Of a DNA stretch of 64,000 bases, positions 26,343 to 35,498 are shown piece after piece. Position 1 is the stretch's first letter, and every line of letters starts with the position of its first letter. The stretch covers positions 2,480,001 to 2,544,000 of the forward strand of contig NZ_CP102246.1 of NCBI RefSeq assembly GCF_024599795.1. Reading direction: 5' to 3'. A program made the translations under genes and the position numbers. This stretch comes from Enterobacter cloacae complex sp. R_G8 (GTDB taxonomy: Bacteria; Pseudomonadota; Gammaproteobacteria; Enterobacterales; Enterobacteriaceae). The notes under the pieces were generated by a model that saw only the letters and a program-made list of their open reading frames with translations, ran no database searches and was not told the origin of the DNA.

Positions 26343-26684
26343 ATGACATTGAATCAATTTTGTTTTTTTATACTGATCTGTGCTGCGTTCTGCAGTCTGT
26401 TGTCCGCCTGGCCCGTAGCCATATGGTTCCTGCTCATCAACGTGCTGACAATGGTTATTTACGGCGCCGATAAAATGGCAGCACGAAAAGGAATGCGCAG
26501 GATACCGGAAGTGACCTTACTGGTCTTCGGCATTGTGGGCGGATGGCCTGGCGCCATTATGGGCCAACAGATTTTTCGCCATAAAACGCAAAAGCAGCCG
26601 TTCAAAACCTGGTTTTTACTGACTGTCGTCGTGAGCATCGTAGCCACGGTAGCGCTGTATCATTTTGGTTTTATTGTTCGCTAG
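26343..26684 (+). CDS. DUF1294 family membrane protein
   Basis: 113 residues from ATG 26343 (MTLNQFCFFILIC), with AGGCAGG upstream; an upstream ATG at 26283 would add 20 polar residues. The DUF1294 core is clear: VIYGADKMAARKGMRRIPE then a membrane helix LLVFGIVGGWPGAIMGQQIFRHKTQK and a final helix. Four membrane segments in all. The function of the family is unknown. Confidence 0.85.
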   Translation: MTLNQFCFFILICAAFCSLLSAWPVAIWFLLINVLTMVIYGADKMAARKGMRRIPEVTLLVFGIVGGWPGAIMGQQIFRHKTQKQPFKTWFLLTVVVSIVATVALYHFGFIVR

Positions 26685-26785
26685 TGAGCATCATCACTGC
26701 CAATAGTAGTAGGCCAAATCCTGGTGGGTTGCTGTTTTTTGTCCGTTCTGAATAATACGTGCAACAACAAGGACGACAGCATCTC

Positions 26786-27235
26786 ATGAAAATAAAATTC
26801 ATTACGCTGGCAGCGCTGATGTTTTATTCATCGCCTGGCTGGTCGACGTTTCAGGAACGGGAATATAATACCTGGTATATAAAAAATGCCGTTCTTTATG
26901 ACATGACGCAGACGTCGGAAGGTTTTCCGGTAATGGTGAGCGTATCTCAGCCCGGGAAAAAATCCGCTAATCTGGTGGTTTCCTATATCACAGAAGGGCA
27001 ATGCGGAGAAAATACGCTGCCGCTTAATGTGAATGGTAAAGTGCTGCCCGCCAGATATTACTGTGTTCAGGTTGGGTCGAACAGAATTGAACATTTTTCA
27101 GTGGTCGATGCAAACAGCGTCAATGCCCTGGTGACGCATCTGAATTCAGATTTCACCCTTCTGCTGCAAAACGATATCAAGATTTGGGCCGCAAATATCA
27201 AATCGCCGAAATACGGTCTGACACCGCGTTTTTAA
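26786..27235 (+). CDS. Hypothetical secreted protein
   Basis: 149 residues from ATG 26786 (MKIKFITLAALMFYSSPGWS), preceded by AAGGA. A Sec signal peptide with cleavage near Trp-Ser-Thr is predicted. The mature domain has two Cys (GQCGEN, YYCVQ) likely to pair in the periplasm. No family recognised. Confidence 0.72.
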   Translation: MKIKFITLAALMFYSSPGWSTFQEREYNTWYIKNAVLYDMTQTSEGFPVMVSVSQPGKKSANLVVSYITEGQCGENTLPLNVNGKVLPARYYCVQVGSNRIEHFSVVDANSVNALVTHLNSDFTLLLQNDIKIWAANIKSPKYGLTPRF

Positions 27236-27274
27236 AATCCTGCTACGCTTGTTTGTGGTATCAGGAGCATGAAC

Positions 27275-27472
27275 ATGAAGAACAAAGATGAACAAACCGG
27301 GTTAGTTGGGCTGGCGATTGGTGCCGCCGTTATTGGGCTGGTTTCAGCGCAGATACCGATCGATCGCAACAGTATTGTCGATGAACTGCTGAGGCTCGGC
27401 AGGCAAAAGGGTGACGGCGTGGAGGATGAGGTGTTCGTCAAGGCCGCTGAGCTGGTGAAAAAAGGGGTTTAA
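27275..27472 (+). CDS. Hypothetical small protein with a Gly/Ala-rich hydrophobic segment
   Basis: 65 residues from ATG 27275, seven bases after AGGAG; an ATG at 27269 is too close to that site. After a polar N-terminus a moderate membrane-like stretch (GLVGLAIGAAVIGLVSAQIPI) is followed by an amphipathic C-terminus. It ends 3 bases before the GFA-family gene, so the two are likely cotranscribed. Confidence 0.6.
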   Translation: MKNKDEQTGLVGLAIGAAVIGLVSAQIPIDRNSIVDELLRLGRQKGDGVEDEVFVKAAELVKKGV

Positions 27473-27475
27473 AAG

Positions 27476-27901
27476 ATGGCTGATATTCGTCATGCACGGT
27501 GCCATTGTGGCGCAGTGGCATTCACCGTTACGTTGACCGATGGGTTAAATACCGCCCGGCGCTGCAGCTGTTCTTTTTGTCGGATGAGAGGGGCGGTTGT
27601 GGTCTCTGCGCCGTTAACCGGTATTACCGTCACCAAAGGCGAGGATAAGCTTACGGAGTACCGCTTTAACACCGGTACGGCCCGGCATTTCTTCTGTTCG
27701 GTCTGCGGGATTTATACCTTCCATCAGCGGCGTTCCAATCCCAATGAATATGGCGTGAATGTTGCCTGTTTTGAAAATGTCTCCCCGTTCGATTTTCCCG
27801 AGGTGACGGTGATGGATGGGGTCAATCATCCTGCAGATGGTGACAGCGGCGTCTTTGGCTATCTCTCTTTTCGCAAACGCACGTCAACGGAAGCGTCCTA
27901 G
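27476..27901 (+). CDS. GFA-family (CENP-V/GFA domain) zinc protein
   Basis: 141 residues with the full set of zinc ligands of the glutathione-dependent formaldehyde-activating enzyme family: RCHCGAVAF at the N-terminus, RCSCSFCRMRG and FCSVCGIYTFHQRR. Members have been linked to glutathione adduct handling, but many have no known substrate. Start ATG follows the preceding gene closely. Confidence 0.9.
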   Translation: MADIRHARCHCGAVAFTVTLTDGLNTARRCSCSFCRMRGAVVVSAPLTGITVTKGEDKLTEYRFNTGTARHFFCSVCGIYTFHQRRSNPNEYGVNVACFENVSPFDFPEVTVMDGVNHPADGDSGVFGYLSFRKRTSTEAS

Positions 27902-27966
27902 CCGCCTGGCCACTTTGTGATAACGCTGGCTATAGTGGGAAGTGGGTATCGTAAAGAGGAGACATT

Positions 27967-28044
27967 ATGCTTAGTGTTGAAAAAGACGACCCGCGTGAGG
28001 CGCCTGAATCTGGGGATAAAAAGCCTCAGCCCGTGAAAAAATAA
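27967..28044 (+). CDS. Candidate 25-residue hydrophilic miniprotein
   Basis: A strong ribosome site (AGAGGAGA) lies five bases before an ATG that opens a 25-codon frame: highly charged, beginning MLSVEKDDPREAPESG and ending QPVKK. A good terminator (28064-28090) follows 20 bases after the stop. The combination suggests a small translated gene rather than chance, but no homologue is known to me. Confidence 0.5.
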   Translation: MLSVEKDDPREAPESGDKKPQPVKK

Positions 28045-28063
28045 TGTTCACGAAGGGTACTAT

Positions 28064-28090
28064 GGCCACCGGCACTGCTGGTGGCTTTTT
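28064..28090 (+). terminator. Rho-independent terminator
   Basis: Stem GCCACC/GGTGGC with a 9-base loop followed by TTTTTG on the + strand, just after the 25-codon ORF. Confidence 0.75.
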
Positions 28091-28339
28091 GTTTCAGAAG
28101 CTCACTCTTAATGCCTGTCGAGGTGATTTAGCAACGTGCCGAGATGCCCAACAATATCGCGGAAATCGAAAATTAACGCCATCCACAAACATGCTAAAAG
28201 CGCCAGTAGGGCAAGGGATACACGACCAAACAACACAGTTATCCTTAATGAGGAGAGGGATATCTGCGCAGTCTAACCCGCATTCTTTCAACTTACCCTC
28301 AACAATCTCGCGATAGCGTGCTGTTGTGCGACTAACATC

Positions 28340-28373
28340 AAAAAAAAATGAGCCCGCATGATGCTACGGGCTC
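28340..28373 (-). terminator. Rho-independent terminator of ompN
   Basis: On the - strand GAGCCCG, a 10-base loop, CGGGCTC and then a run of nine T after one A. It lies seven bases beyond the ompN stop. Confidence 0.9.
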
Positions 28374-28379
28374 AGACCA

Positions 28380-29489
28380 TCAGAACTGGTAAACCAGGCC
28401 TAATGCGACGACATCATCGGTACCAATACCGTTGTTTTTGTAGAAGCTGTCATCTTCATCCAGCAGGTTGATTTTATAATCCACATAGGTGGACATATTT
28501 TTGTTGAAGTAATAGGTGGCGCCAACGTCAGCATATTTAACCAGATCCTGATCGCCCTGACCGTTACCCAGGTCTTTACCTTTCGACTGCAGGTAGGAAA
28601 TTGCCGGACGCAGACCAAAATCGAACTGGTATTGTGCGGTAACTTCAAAGTTCTGGGTTTTATTCGCCACGGCGCTTTCATTGTCGCCGTAAGGGGTCAT
28701 ATTGCGGGTTTCAGAATACATGGCCGCCAGATAGATATTGTTGGCGTCATATTTCAGACCCGCGGTCCAGGCATCTGCTTTATCCCCGCCCGCCGTGGTA
28801 TTTCTCACCTGATCGTTGGTACGGTCGGAAGAGGTATAGGCCGCCCCCGCTGAAATTCCCATACCGAAATCATAGGTGGTAGAAATACCGAAGCCGTCAC
28901 CGTTCTCATGACGCGTGTCGCGACCATTATTGGTCCCTTCCTGGTTATTGCTGGCATCTTCGTTATTACCCTGATACTGCAGAGCAAAGTTCAGGCCCGG
29001 CACCAGACCATAGAAATCGGTGTTGCGGTAGGTTGCTACGCCATTGGCACGGCCGGTCATAAAGTTATCGGCATAGGTGTAAGAGTCGCCGCCGAACTCC
29101 GGCAGCATATCGGTCCATCCTTCCACGTCGTACAGGACACCATAGTTACGGCCGTAGTCAAAGGAACCGTAGTCACCGACTTTTACACCGGCAAAGGCCA
29201 GACGTGTCCAGGACTGGTTATCAGACCCTTCAGTGTTATTTGCCTGAATGTTGTATTCCCACTGTGCGTAGCCGGTCATCATATCGTTGATCTGGGTTTC
29301 GCCCTTGAAACCGAGACGCATATAGGTTTGATCGCCGTCTTTAGACGTGTCATCAGAGAAGTAGTGCAAACCATCTACTTTTCCGTACAGATCTAATTTA
29401 TTGCCATCCTTATTATAAATCTCTGCTGCATGCGCAGCGCCAGCCATTAACAGAGCCGGAATCATCAGGGCCAGTACTTTTCTTTGCAT
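28380..29489 (-). CDS. ompN: Outer-membrane porin OmpN (OmpC/OmpF family)
   Basis: 369 residues. A 21-residue signal peptide (ends AGAAHA) precedes a 16-strand general porin. It has the L3 constriction motif [17 protein letters not shown] loop, the family phrase [22 protein letters not shown] after the signal, and the terminal aromatic LGLVYQF needed for outer-membrane insertion. By sequence and by adjacency to nifJ/ydbK it is OmpN (OmpK37 in Klebsiella) rather than OmpC. The gene is normally poorly expressed. The micC sRNA gene lies divergent and upstream. Confidence 0.93.
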   Translation of the reverse strand: MQRKVLALMIPALLMAGAAHAAEIYNKDGNKLDLYGKVDGLHYFSDDTSKDGDQTYMRLGFKGETQINDMMTGYAQWEYNIQANNTEGSDNQSWTRLAFAGVKVGDYGSFDYGRNYGVLYDVEGWTDMLPEFGGDSYTYADNFMTGRANGVATYRNTDFYGLVPGLNFALQYQGNNEDASNNQEGTNNGRDTRHENGDGFGISTTYDFGMGISAGAAYTSSDRTNDQVRNTTAGGDKADAWTAGLKYDANNIYLAAMYSETRNMTPYGDNESAVANKTQNFEVTAQYQFDFGLRPAISYLQSKGKDLGNGQGDQDLVKYADVGATYYFNKNMSTYVDYKINLLDEDDSFYKNNGIGTDDVVALGLVYQF

Positions 29490-29726
29490 TATGATATTCC
29501 TTTGCGGTTGTTTTTATTTAATTACCTGTTGAACTTTCCGTTGCGGAAAGTTGTCACATGCTAGATCACTCCACGGAAAGAGTAATAAATTATAATTGTT
29601 ACTAAGTGAGTAAAATCTAAAGGAGATCGTTCCGTGGAAATGTTAATTTGTCTGGTGAATGCTTTAACGAAAAATATAATAAATTAAAATTATTAATCAC
29701 GCTGTAAATCAGGTAATGTCTGCGTC

Positions 29727-29830
29727 GTTATATGCCTTTAAGATTATTATCCATAATTCTCGTGAATGTCATTTATTCATTTAAAGGGATTATCTGGACT
29801 GGCCCGGTGTTAAAATGCCGGGCTTTTTTT
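29727..29830 (+). ncRNA. micC: MicC, Hfq-dependent small RNA repressing porin mRNA
   Basis: Between ompN and nifJ, as in E. coli, the sequence GTTATATGCCTTTA (29727-29740) equals the 5' end of MicC as remembered; this is the seed that pairs with the ompC leader (and ompD in Salmonella). About 104 bases on, GCCCGG-N9-CCGGGC followed by seven T gives the terminator. A -10-like TAATGT lies seven bases before the start. The middle of the RNA differs strongly from the E. coli sequence. Confidence 0.85.
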
Positions 29831-29835
29831 ATGGC

Positions 29836-29861
29836 AAAAAAATGCCCGGACAAGCCGGGCA
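29836..29861 (-). terminator. Rho-independent terminator of nifJ
   Basis: A 7-bp stem TGCCCGG/CCGGGCA with a 5-base loop, followed on the - strand by seven T. It faces the micC terminator, the two converging. Confidence 0.88.
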
Positions 29862-29867
29862 AGGGAA

Positions 29868-32800
29868 TTATTCGCGGGCGGTTTTTTCCGCTTTCCCGGC
29901 CATTTGCGCCAGGAAGTCATACCGTTTTTGCAGATCGGCGGCCGCATCCTTCCACAGTTGCTCAGCCACCTCTGGCTGTTGCGCATTGAGGCGACGGAAG
30001 CGCTGCTCCTGCAGCAGTGTCTCCGCCAGGGCATCTGACGGTGGCCGTGAATCGAGCGCCAGCGGCAGTTTACCTTCCTCTGCCCGGCGCGGGTCAAAGC
30101 GATAAAGCGGCCAGAAGCCCGTCGCGGTCAACTGTCGCATCTGGTCGTGGCTGAGCGCCAGATCGTAACCATGCTCTTCGCAAGGGCTGTAGGCGATGAT
30201 AAGCGATGGTCCCGGATAAGCTTCCGCCTCCTGAATCGCTTTCACCGTCTGGTTAAGTTGCGCGCCGAGTGAGATTTGCGCAACGTAGACGTGTCCATAC
30301 ATCATCATGCTGACACCAAGGTCTTTACGCGCCTTGCGTTTGCCGTGTTCACCAAATTTCGTTACGGCCCCGAGCGGCGTGGCTTTTGACGCCTGTCCGC
30401 CGGTATTGGAATAACACTGGGTATCCAGCACCAGGATGTTCACGTTCTCGGTCAGGCTCAACACATGATCCAGCCCGCCAAAGCCAATGTCGTATGCCCA
30501 GCCATCGCCGCCAATCAGCCAGATTGATTTCTCAACCAGCGCATCAGCGTCAGTCACCAGTTGCTCTGCACCGTCAACGCCCTGAAGGGCGTTGCGAAGC
30601 GCCGTAACCTGCTCGCGACGCACCTCTGGCGTGGCTTCAGCGTGCAGCGCAGTGTTCAGTTCGGCAGGGATATTATCGGCAAACTGGTCCAGCAGGCGCA
30701 TCACGCGCGCGCGGTGCTGATCCACCGTTAAGCGGAAGCCAAGACCAAATTCGGCGTTATCCTCAAACAGCGAGTTTGCCCATGCCGGACCGCGGCCGTT
30801 GGCATCGGTGGTATAAGGTGTGGACGGCAGGTTACCGCCATAGATAGACGAACAGCCGGTCGCGTTGGCGATCAGCATCCGGTCACCGTACAGCTGCGTC
30901 AGCAGTTTAATGTACGGTGTTTCACCGCAGCCGGAGCAGGCGCCGGAGTATTCGAACAGCGGGGTGATGAGCTGTGAAGTACGGATATCAATACGTTCCA
31001 GCTTGCTACGGTCGATTTCCGGCAGGTTCAGGAAGAAGTCATAATTCACTTTCTCTTCTTCCACGTGTTCCAGGCGCGACATCATATTGATGGCTTTGAT
31101 ATCCGGATTCTGCCGGTCTTTGGCCGGGCAGACCTCGACGCAGAGATTACAGCCGGTGCAATCTTCCGGTGCGACCTGCAGAACGTATTTCTGTCCGCGC
31201 ATATCGCGGGATTTCACATCCAGCGAGTGCAGGCTGGCCGGGGCCGATTCCATGGCGTCAGGGGAAACAACTTTGGCACGGATGGCTGAGTGTGGGCAGG
31301 CTGCAACACAGTGATTGCACTGGGTACACAGCTCTTCCTTCCAGATGGGGATCTCTTCGGCGATATTGCGTTTTTCCCAGCGGGTGGTGCCCATCGGCCA
31401 GGTGCCATCCGGCGGCAGGGCGGAGACGGGAAGGGCATCGCCCAGCCCCGCCAGCATGGCCGCCGTTACGGTTTTAACAAAATCTGGAGCCGCATCCGAA
31501 ACCACCGGAGGACGGTTCGGGCTGCTGGCATTTACCGGCTGGAGTGGCACTTCAGACAGAGACTCGCGCGCCAGCGCCAGTGCCTGCCAGTTGCGTTCAA
31601 CCAACTCCTGACCTTTGCTGCTGTAGCTTTTGGCGATCGCACCCTGCAGTTCCATGAAGGCGCTGTCGCCCGGCAGAATATTAGTCAGGTGGAAGAACGC
31701 CATCTGCATGACGGTGTTAATGCGCGCGGCAAGACCACATTCGCGGGCAATCTTCGCCGCGTTAATGACAAAAAGCCGCGCTTTTTTCTGATTAAGCACC
31801 GCCTGCACTTCCTGCGGCAGGCGCGCCCAGACCTCATCCGCACTGTACGGTGTGTTGAGCAGGAAAATACCGCCGGGTTTGAGACGTTCGGCCATCTGGT
31901 ATTTATCGATAAACTGCAGCTGGTGACAGCCGACAAAATCAGCCTGTGAAATAAGATACGCGGAGCGGATAGGGTGTTCGCTGACGCGCAGATGGGACAC
32001 GGTCAGTCCGCCGGCTTTCTTGGAGTCATAGACGAAGTAGCCCTGCGCATACCACGGTGTGGAGTTCCCGATGATTTTGATGTTGTTCTTGGTTGCCGAA
32101 ACGCTGCCGTCACTGCCCAGACCGTAGAACAGCGCTTCGAGTTTCGCGCCGGAGGGCAGGGTGTTTTCCGGCAAGGCCAGTGAGAGATTGGTGACATCAT
32201 CATAAATACCGACCGTAAAGCGAGGCTTCGGTTTGGTTTCACTCAGCTCATTGAACACTGCCAGCACGCAATCCGGACCGAACTCTTTGGACGACAAACC
32301 ATAACGTCCGCCAATAACACGCGGCAGCGTTTCGCGTTCGCCGTTATTGAAGGCTTCCGCCAGCGCGGTCATGACGTCCAGATACAGCGGTTCTGCGTGT
32401 GCGCCTGGCTCTTTGGTACGATCGAGTACGGCTACGCTACGTGCGCTCTCCGGCAGCGCAGAGAGCAGATGTTGCGCAGAGAACGGGCGGTAGAGGCGAA
32501 CTTTCAACACCCCAACTTTCTCGCCGCGCGTCAGCAGTTCATCCACGACTTCTTCACAGGTGCCAATGGCTGAACCCATCAGCACAATCACGCGTTCCGC
32601 CTGTGGATGGCCGTAGTATTCAAATGGTTTATATTTACGCCCGGTAGCGGCGGCGAAATCGTTCATCGCCTGTTCCACATGGTCGTACACTGCGTTGTAC
32701 CACGGGTTCGTCGCTTCGCGGGACTGGAAGTAAGTATCCGGGTTTGCCGATGTCCCGCGGATCACCGGATGTTCCGGGTTGAGTGCGCGGGCACGATGGG

Positions 32801-33392
32801 CATCGATGTCCGCCTGCGGCAGAAGCGAGAGAAGGGTGTCGTCTGCCAGCGGCACGATTTTGTTGATTTCGTGAGAGGTGCGGAAACCGTCGAAGAAGTG
32901 AATAAACGGCACGCGGCTTTTCAGCGTCGCGATATGGGAAATTAACGCGAAATCCTGGGCCTCCTGAACACTGCTGGCGCACAGCATGGCGCAGCCGGTC
33001 TGACGCACGGCCATCACGTCGGAGTGATCGCCAAAAATGGAGAGCGCGTGGGTAGCAACGGTACGTGCCGCAACGTGCAGGACAAACGGCGTAAGTTGAC
33101 CGGCCAGTTTGTACAGCGTCGGGATCATCAGCAGCAATCCCTGCGAGGAGGTGAACGACGTGGAGAGCGCTCCCGTCTGCAGCGCACCATGCACCGCGGC
33201 AATCGCACCCGCTTCGGACTGCATTTCGACGACTCTCGGGACATCGCCCCAGACATTTTTTAACCCGTTTCCTGCCCAGGCATCTGCCTGTTCGGCCATC
33301 GTAGAGCTCGGCGTAATCGGGTAGATGGCGATAACTTCGCTGGTGCGAAACGCGACTGACGCGACTGCACCATTACCGTCAATAGTTTGCAT
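29868..33392 (-). CDS. nifJ: Pyruvate:flavodoxin (ferredoxin) oxidoreductase
   Basis: 1174 residues, the full single-chain size. It oxidises pyruvate with CoA to acetyl-CoA and CO2, reducing flavodoxin or ferredoxin. The N-terminal domains I-II (YPITPSSTMAEQAD) come first, then a CoA domain, an 8Fe ferredoxin domain with CTQCNHCVAACPHS and CTGCNLCVEVCPAK, and a C-terminal thiamine-diphosphate domain with ACSGCGETPY, GCSSIYGG and the GDGWAYDIGFGGLDH motif. The additional Cys near the cluster (CYSNTGGQ) is present. The E. coli orthologue is ydbK, also next to ompN. Confidence 0.96.
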   Translation of the reverse strand: MQTIDGNGAVASVAFRTSEVIAIYPITPSSTMAEQADAWAGNGLKNVWGDVPRVVEMQSEAGAIAAVHGALQTGALSTSFTSSQGLLLMIPTLYKLAGQLTPFVLHVAARTVATHALSIFGDHSDVMAVRQTGCAMLCASSVQEAQDFALISHIATLKSRVPFIHFFDGFRTSHEINKIVPLADDTLLSLLPQADIDAHRARALNPEHPVIRGTSANPDTYFQSREATNPWYNAVYDHVEQAMNDFAAATGRKYKPFEYYGHPQAERVIVLMGSAIGTCEEVVDELLTRGEKVGVLKVRLYRPFSAQHLLSALPESARSVAVLDRTKEPGAHAEPLYLDVMTALAEAFNNGERETLPRVIGGRYGLSSKEFGPDCVLAVFNELSETKPKPRFTVGIYDDVTNLSLALPENTLPSGAKLEALFYGLGSDGSVSATKNNIKIIGNSTPWYAQGYFVYDSKKAGGLTVSHLRVSEHPIRSAYLISQADFVGCHQLQFIDKYQMAERLKPGGIFLLNTPYSADEVWARLPQEVQAVLNQKKARLFVINAAKIARECGLAARINTVMQMAFFHLTNILPGDSAFMELQGAIAKSYSSKGQELVERNWQALALARESLSEVPLQPVNASSPNRPPVVSDAAPDFVKTVTAAMLAGLGDALPVSALPPDGTWPMGTTRWEKRNIAEEIPIWKEELCTQCNHCVAACPHSAIRAKVVSPDAMESAPASLHSLDVKSRDMRGQKYVLQVAPEDCTGCNLCVEVCPAKDRQNPDIKAINMMSRLEHVEEEKVNYDFFLNLPEIDRSKLERIDIRTSQLITPLFEYSGACSGCGETPYIKLLTQLYGDRMLIANATGCSSIYGGNLPSTPYTTDANGRGPAWANSLFEDNAEFGLGFRLTVDQHRARVMRLLDQFADNIPAELNTALHAEATPEVRREQVTALRNALQGVDGAEQLVTDADALVEKSIWLIGGDGWAYDIGFGGLDHVLSLTENVNILVLDTQCYSNTGGQASKATPLGAVTKFGEHGKRKARKDLGVSMMMYGHVYVAQISLGAQLNQTVKAIQEAEAYPGPSLIIAYSPCEEHGYDLALSHDQMRQLTATGFWPLYRFDPRRAEEGKLPLALDSRPPSDALAETLLQEQRFRRLNAQQPEVAEQLWKDAAADLQKRYDFLAQMAGKAEKTARE

Positions 33393-33575
33393 AGGACAAC
33401 ACCCTTACATTGCGCAAAAAAAGAGGGGTCCGTAAACCTGGTCAGACCCTGAATATTATTCCCTTATTTTAGCAAAGGTCGGATTTTGCGATTTTCGCAT
33501 TTGTGTCCTCGGTATTCTCACCATCAATGAGTAGATCAAACTTTTGGCGAAAAACCCTTCTAAATCTTAAATAAT

Positions 33576-34454
33576 TCAGTTCCAGTATTCATAAGTCGCT
33601 GTCATGGCTGCTTTATGTTTGTACTCGAAAGCCTTGCCTTTGTCGTTATCTGGTGAGGAGATAGTGATGTCGATATCCGCCTGGATACATTCCCCGTTAG
33701 TGTCCCATTCCTTACAGGTATTCACCGTTTTTTCGATAGTGTAATAGGTCTCGGTGTTCGTCCAGGTCAGCTGGCGACCTGCATCATCGTAAACATACTC
33801 ATCCACGACGTTAGGTGTGTACCTTTTTGTCAGGCGATGATGCGTGTCGTACTCGTACTCCGTGCGGTAATTCTCAATCGCCAGGTTACTTTTGTTTTCT
33901 GAACGGGTAAGAGCCCCTGTTGTATTGAGGGTATACAGAATGGTGCCCATGCTGGTTCGATCTTTCTCCCCCGGCGTTGTGGCAGTAATGATGCCGCGGT
34001 TAACTGCTTTACTGATAATCCCTTTTTTGTTTAGCAAATACATACCTTCAACATTATGACGGAATAACAGTGTCGATTTTTGGTTGCGCTTGTCCGTTCC
34101 GATGCCTTTGCCATCGACAAGGATGCGCCAGCCGTAATCCGCTTTACTGGGTTTTATCGCACTGGTAATCACAAGAACAGATTGAGGATAGGTTGCTGTT
34201 TTTACCTCCAGCATGCTGCCGCCAAGAAGTTCGCCACAGCGGTTGTAACTCGCATTTATTGTTGTACGGATGTAACCGTCCGGACTCTCAATCCTGGTCT
34301 CAATCGTTTTAGGTATTGCTCCATTAATTTGCTGTTGCAGTAGGATGAAATTATTGGTTTTATTTGTGTTTACGCTTTCGGGTGAGCACTGCTCAGCCCG
34401 GGCATGAAAAGAACACAGCGCGAGTACGGCTACGCAAAACGACTTATTGTAAAT
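33576..34454 (-). CDS. YnfC-like exported protein with no standard start codon (possibly broken)
   Basis: The - strand frame runs 292 codons from ATT at 34454 to the stop at 33576. The translated N-terminus (YNKSFCVAVLALCSFHARA, then EQC) is a textbook signal peptide, but it has ATT where ATG is expected, and the frame closes upstream at a TAA. The first internal ATG, at 34214, would remove the signal. The C-terminal part has YRTEYEYDTHHRLTKRY and EYVYDDAGRQL, resembling the YRYDDQG segment of the E. coli lipoprotein YnfC, plus two Cys. Either it uses a rare ATT start or the start was lost. A ribosome-like AAGGA lies 14 bases before the ATT. Confidence 0.62.
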   Translation of the reverse strand: MYNKSFCVAVLALCSFHARAEQCSPESVNTNKTNNFILLQQQINGAIPKTIETRIESPDGYIRTTINASYNRCGELLGGSMLEVKTATYPQSVLVITSAIKPSKADYGWRILVDGKGIGTDKRNQKSTLLFRHNVEGMYLLNKKGIISKAVNRGIITATTPGEKDRTSMGTILYTLNTTGALTRSENKSNLAIENYRTEYEYDTHHRLTKRYTPNVVDEYVYDDAGRQLTWTNTETYYTIEKTVNTCKEWDTNGECIQADIDITISSPDNDKGKAFEYKHKAAMTATYEYWN

Positions 34455-34666
34455 CGGCTTTGATTATTATCCTTATGAACCAGCCTGTTAACGCAATCCC
34501 AAAGAGCAAAGCAGTAATATACTGCCAACAGCTTCAGGTTCAACAATATCCAAAAAAATTGCGAGAAATTGTTTCAGCAGCGCATAAATACGCACTTCCG
34601 CTCTCGACGACACGGGATGTGATGCCTATTATGCATAGGTTTCGCATTATTAATGGGGGAGAGAGC

Positions 34667-34933
34667 ATGCGTTCAGCGTTTTGGGTAGGGTGTGCCGCGT
34701 TATTGTTATCGGCCTGTAGCAACGAACCTGTCCAGCAGGCAACGGCAGCACACGTGACGCCGGGAATGAAAGCCGCGATGTCCAGTTCAGGACAAGCTAA
34801 CTGTGCGATGATTGGTGGCTCACTGTCGGTTGCCCGCCAGCTCGATGGCTCTGCGATTGGGATGTGCGCCTTGCCAAATGGCAAACGCTGCAGTGAACAG
34901 TCGCTTGCCGTAGGATCCTGCGGTAACTACTGA
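34667..34933 (+). CDS. ydbJ: YdbJ, DUF333 family lipoprotein
   Basis: 88 residues from ATG 34667, preceded by GGGGGAGAG. The lipoprotein signal ends LLSACSNE (Cys about 17). The DUF333 domain follows: ANCAMIGGSL...DGSAIGMCALPNGKRCSEQSL with four conserved Cys. E. coli ydbJ lies beside hslJ in the same orientation. The stop directly abuts the convergent hslJ stop. Confidence 0.9.
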   Translation: MRSAFWVGCAALLLSACSNEPVQQATAAHVTPGMKAAMSSSGQANCAMIGGSLSVARQLDGSAIGMCALPNGKRCSEQSLAVGSCGNY

Positions 34934-35371
34934 TTATTCAGCACGTTTAAACATCAGCGTTTTGTCGGCTGTCGCCAGCGTTAACTGGTCTTCAGTCAGG
35001 TCGACCTGCGCCCCTTTGCGCAGCATGTCGCCGATGGCCTGATCCAGTTCGTTCAACTGCGGCTCGGTACAGAGTTTGCGCGTCATGGCCAGCCCTTTAA
35101 CCTTAAGTTCCCCTTCGGACAATTTTCCCTGTCCGTTGAAGCGATTACACATCACGCCGGAAATGCTGATGTTATTAACCAGGCTGATATCAGGCAGCGC
35201 GCTAAACGCGATCTCAGGTTGCGTTGCTGTGGCCTTCACGGCTTTCCCGTCCACATTTTCCAGCACAAAGCGGTGGTTCTTAAGCTGCTCCGGCTGAACG
35301 GACGCTTTACCCGGATTAACGCAGCCGGTGAGGACAAGACTGATAACGCTTAACGCAATGAGCTTTTTCAT
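34934..35371 (-). CDS. hslJ: Heat-inducible lipoprotein HslJ (META domain)
   Basis: 145 residues from ATG 35371 (MKKLIALSVISLVLTGC), preferred to an upstream ATG because it starts the lipoprotein signal. The META domain carries SGVMCNRFNGQGKLS and LAMTRKLC with the paired Cys of HslJ. HslJ is a heat-inducible outer-membrane lipoprotein linked to novobiocin resistance. Its stop touches the ydbJ stop with no spacer. Confidence 0.93.
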   Translation of the reverse strand: MKKLIALSVISLVLTGCVNPGKASVQPEQLKNHRFVLENVDGKAVKATATQPEIAFSALPDISLVNNISISGVMCNRFNGQGKLSEGELKVKGLAMTRKLCTEPQLNELDQAIGDMLRKGAQVDLTEDQLTLATADKTLMFKRAE

Positions 35372-35467
35372 TTTTCTTCTCGAACTATAAATACCGTGAA
35401 TCATTTACCAGTGTAACGATACGCTGGCATGCGTTAATGGGGTTTATCTGAAAGTGCGGGAAGGAGA

Positions 35468-35491
35468 CCGGGCAACACAGTGGTTGCCCGG
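35468..35491. terminator. Strong hairpin after the bd-oxidase operon
   Basis: Perfect 9-bp stem CCGGGCAAC/GTTGCCCGG with a 6-base loop, seven bases beyond the last gene of the cio operon. There is no T tract on either strand, so it may be an mRNA 3'-end stabiliser or a weak terminator. Confidence 0.5.
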
Positions 35492-35498
35492 GATAAGA

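Noticed and set aside
28044..28316. 90-codon + strand ORF after the tiny 27967 gene
   Set aside because: Runs through a terminator hairpin and lacks protein-like composition or start signals.
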